Shown here piece after piece: positions 6,267 to 6,694 of a stretch of 6,694 nt of DNA. Positions within the stretch are counted from its first letter, which is position 1. The number at the start of each line of letters is the position of its first letter. This stretch comes from Erysipelothrix rhusiopathiae. GTDB taxonomy: Bacteria > Bacillota_I > Bacilli_A > Erysipelotrichales > Erysipelotrichaceae. The notes beneath the pieces were generated by a model. The model had not been told where the DNA came from. It ran no database searches and saw nothing but the letters and a program-made list of their open reading frames with translations. The stretch lies in the NCBI GenBank assembly GCA_902797585.1, contig CADBTK010000032.1, forward strand, positions 1 through 6,694, written 5' to 3'. The position numbers and the translations under genes were made by a program.

Positions 6267-6279
6267 AATTGTAGAAATG

Positions 6280-6285
6280 AGGTGG
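6280..6285 (+). promoter_or_regulatory. Ribosome binding site of the antitoxin gene
   Basis: AGGTGG lies 4 bases before the ATG at 6290 and fixes that start. Its first bases belong to the right arm of an inverted repeat whose left arm is at 6218-6227. Confidence 0.7.
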
Positions 6286-6289
6286 TATT

Positions 6290-6571
6290 ATGCCTAAATC
6301 TAGTCTAAATATGAAAGTAGATTCTGATTTGAAAAATCAAGCAGAGTATTTATTTAAAGAATTAGGAATGAGTATGAGTACTGCAGTGACAGTTTTTTTG
6401 AAACAAGCAGTAAGAGAAGGAAGAATTCCATTTTCAATTTCTACATTAAACGCAACACCGAATAAAGAAACCAATCAAGTGTTGTCAGAGGCGAACCGAG
6501 GTATTAATATGTCTAAAAAATATTCTTCATTTGAAGAATTAAAGAATAATTTTTTAGATGAAAAAGATTGA
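6290..6571 (+). CDS. RelB/DinJ family antitoxin
   Basis: A 93-residue antitoxin of a type II toxin-antitoxin pair. The N-terminus is a ribbon-helix-helix DNA-binding fold: beta strand SLNMKVD (about 5-11), helix A (12-25), turn GMSMS and helix B TAVTVFLKQAVREGRIPFSI, which is the diagnostic RelB/DinJ stretch. Residues 52-93 form the linker and toxin-wrapping tail (NKETNQVLSEANRG through FEELKNNFLDEKD), charged and probably disordered until bound. It should bind the toxin and, as a complex, its own operator near 6239-6280. It has a strong extended -10 promoter and a good ribosome site. The 3' end overlaps the toxin start by 14 bp, normal for dinJ-yafQ type operons. Such modules are commonly acquired horizontally, but no mobile element is visible here. 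Confidence 0.93.
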   Translation: MPKSSLNMKVDSDLKNQAEYLFKELGMSMSTAVTVFLKQAVREGRIPFSISTLNATPNKETNQVLSEANRGINMSKKYSSFEELKNNFLDEKD

Positions 6572-6694
6572 CGCTCACAGTCGATTTAAGAAAGACTATA
6601 AAGCGATTAAGGCGGATTCAAAAATGATAAAGGAACTGGAAGTGGTTATTGAATATTTGATGAATGACCAAAAGCTACCTATAAAATATAGAGA
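6558..6694 (+). CDS. YafQ-type mRNA interferase toxin (3' end beyond window)
   Basis: From ATG 6558 the frame is open to the window end and encodes 45 residues beginning MKKIDAHSRFKKDYKAIKAD and continuing SKMIKELEVVIEYL, then LPIKYR. This matches the N-terminal half of RelE/ParE-superfamily YafQ toxins (about 90 residues): basic RFKKD.K first helix, a second helix, then LP.KYRDH. YafQ is a ribosome-dependent endonuclease that cuts translated mRNA; the catalytic histidines lie in the part not shown. The start overlaps the antitoxin end by 14 bp in another frame, and only a weak AAAGAA precedes it, so translation is likely coupled and lower than that of the antitoxin. Whether the toxin is intact cannot be seen. 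Confidence 0.85.
   Translation, partial: MKKIDAHSRFKKDYKAIKADSKMIKELEVVIEYLMNDQKLPIKYR

Noticed and set aside
1..6694. CRISPR array, tRNA/rRNA gene, insertion sequence or multi-gene defence system
   Set aside because: No regularly spaced repeats, cloverleaf-like or rRNA segments, transposase or nuclease-helicase cluster were seen; the gaps between genes are all short.

Overview
The window looks like ordinary chromosome from a low-GC Gram-positive bacterium (Bacillota). Supporting signs are A+T-rich codon usage, a SUF gene set in which sufB is the last suf gene, the lspA-rluD pairing also found in Bacillus, strong GGAGG-type ribosome sites and short-stem/poly-T terminators. A gut member of the Erysipelotrichia is a reasonable guess, but that is inference and no marker here settles it.

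Layout. (1) Positions 2-3336, plus strand: the 3' part of sufB (Fe-S cluster scaffold), a 5-formyltetrahydrofolate cyclo-ligase, an SGNH hydrolase resembling the mycobacterial arylesterase/acyltransferase MsAcT, and a 349-residue protein of unknown function. All four ORFs overlap their neighbours (17, 4 and 4 bp), so they read as a translationally coupled operon. A strong intrinsic terminator hairpin lies inside the first codons of the cyclo-ligase gene, just after the sufB stop. (2) Positions 3333-4069, minus strand: a small HD-domain phosphohydrolase and, upstream of it, a cold-shock protein gene with its own promoter and terminator. (3) Positions 4272-6176, plus strand: lspA (lipoprotein signal peptidase), an RluD-type pseudouridine synthase and a dCMP deaminase, tightly packed and closed by a GAAA-loop terminator. 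(4) Positions 6239-6694, plus strand: a separately promoted RelB/DinJ antitoxin gene overlapping a YafQ-type toxin gene that runs off the window.

Most genes are housekeeping: Fe-S assembly, folate salvage, lipoprotein maturation, rRNA modification and dUMP supply for thymidylate. The accessory part is the toxin-antitoxin pair. The less ordinary content is regulatory. One terminator is embedded in a coding start. At the 3336/3333 convergent junction each gene's terminator sits inside the other gene and one TTAA supplies both stop codons. The HD gene starts only 14 bp beyond the csp terminator. An inverted repeat flanks the toxin-antitoxin promoter and covers its ribosome site. I found no CRISPR array, RNA gene, insertion sequence or obviously new multi-gene defence system.
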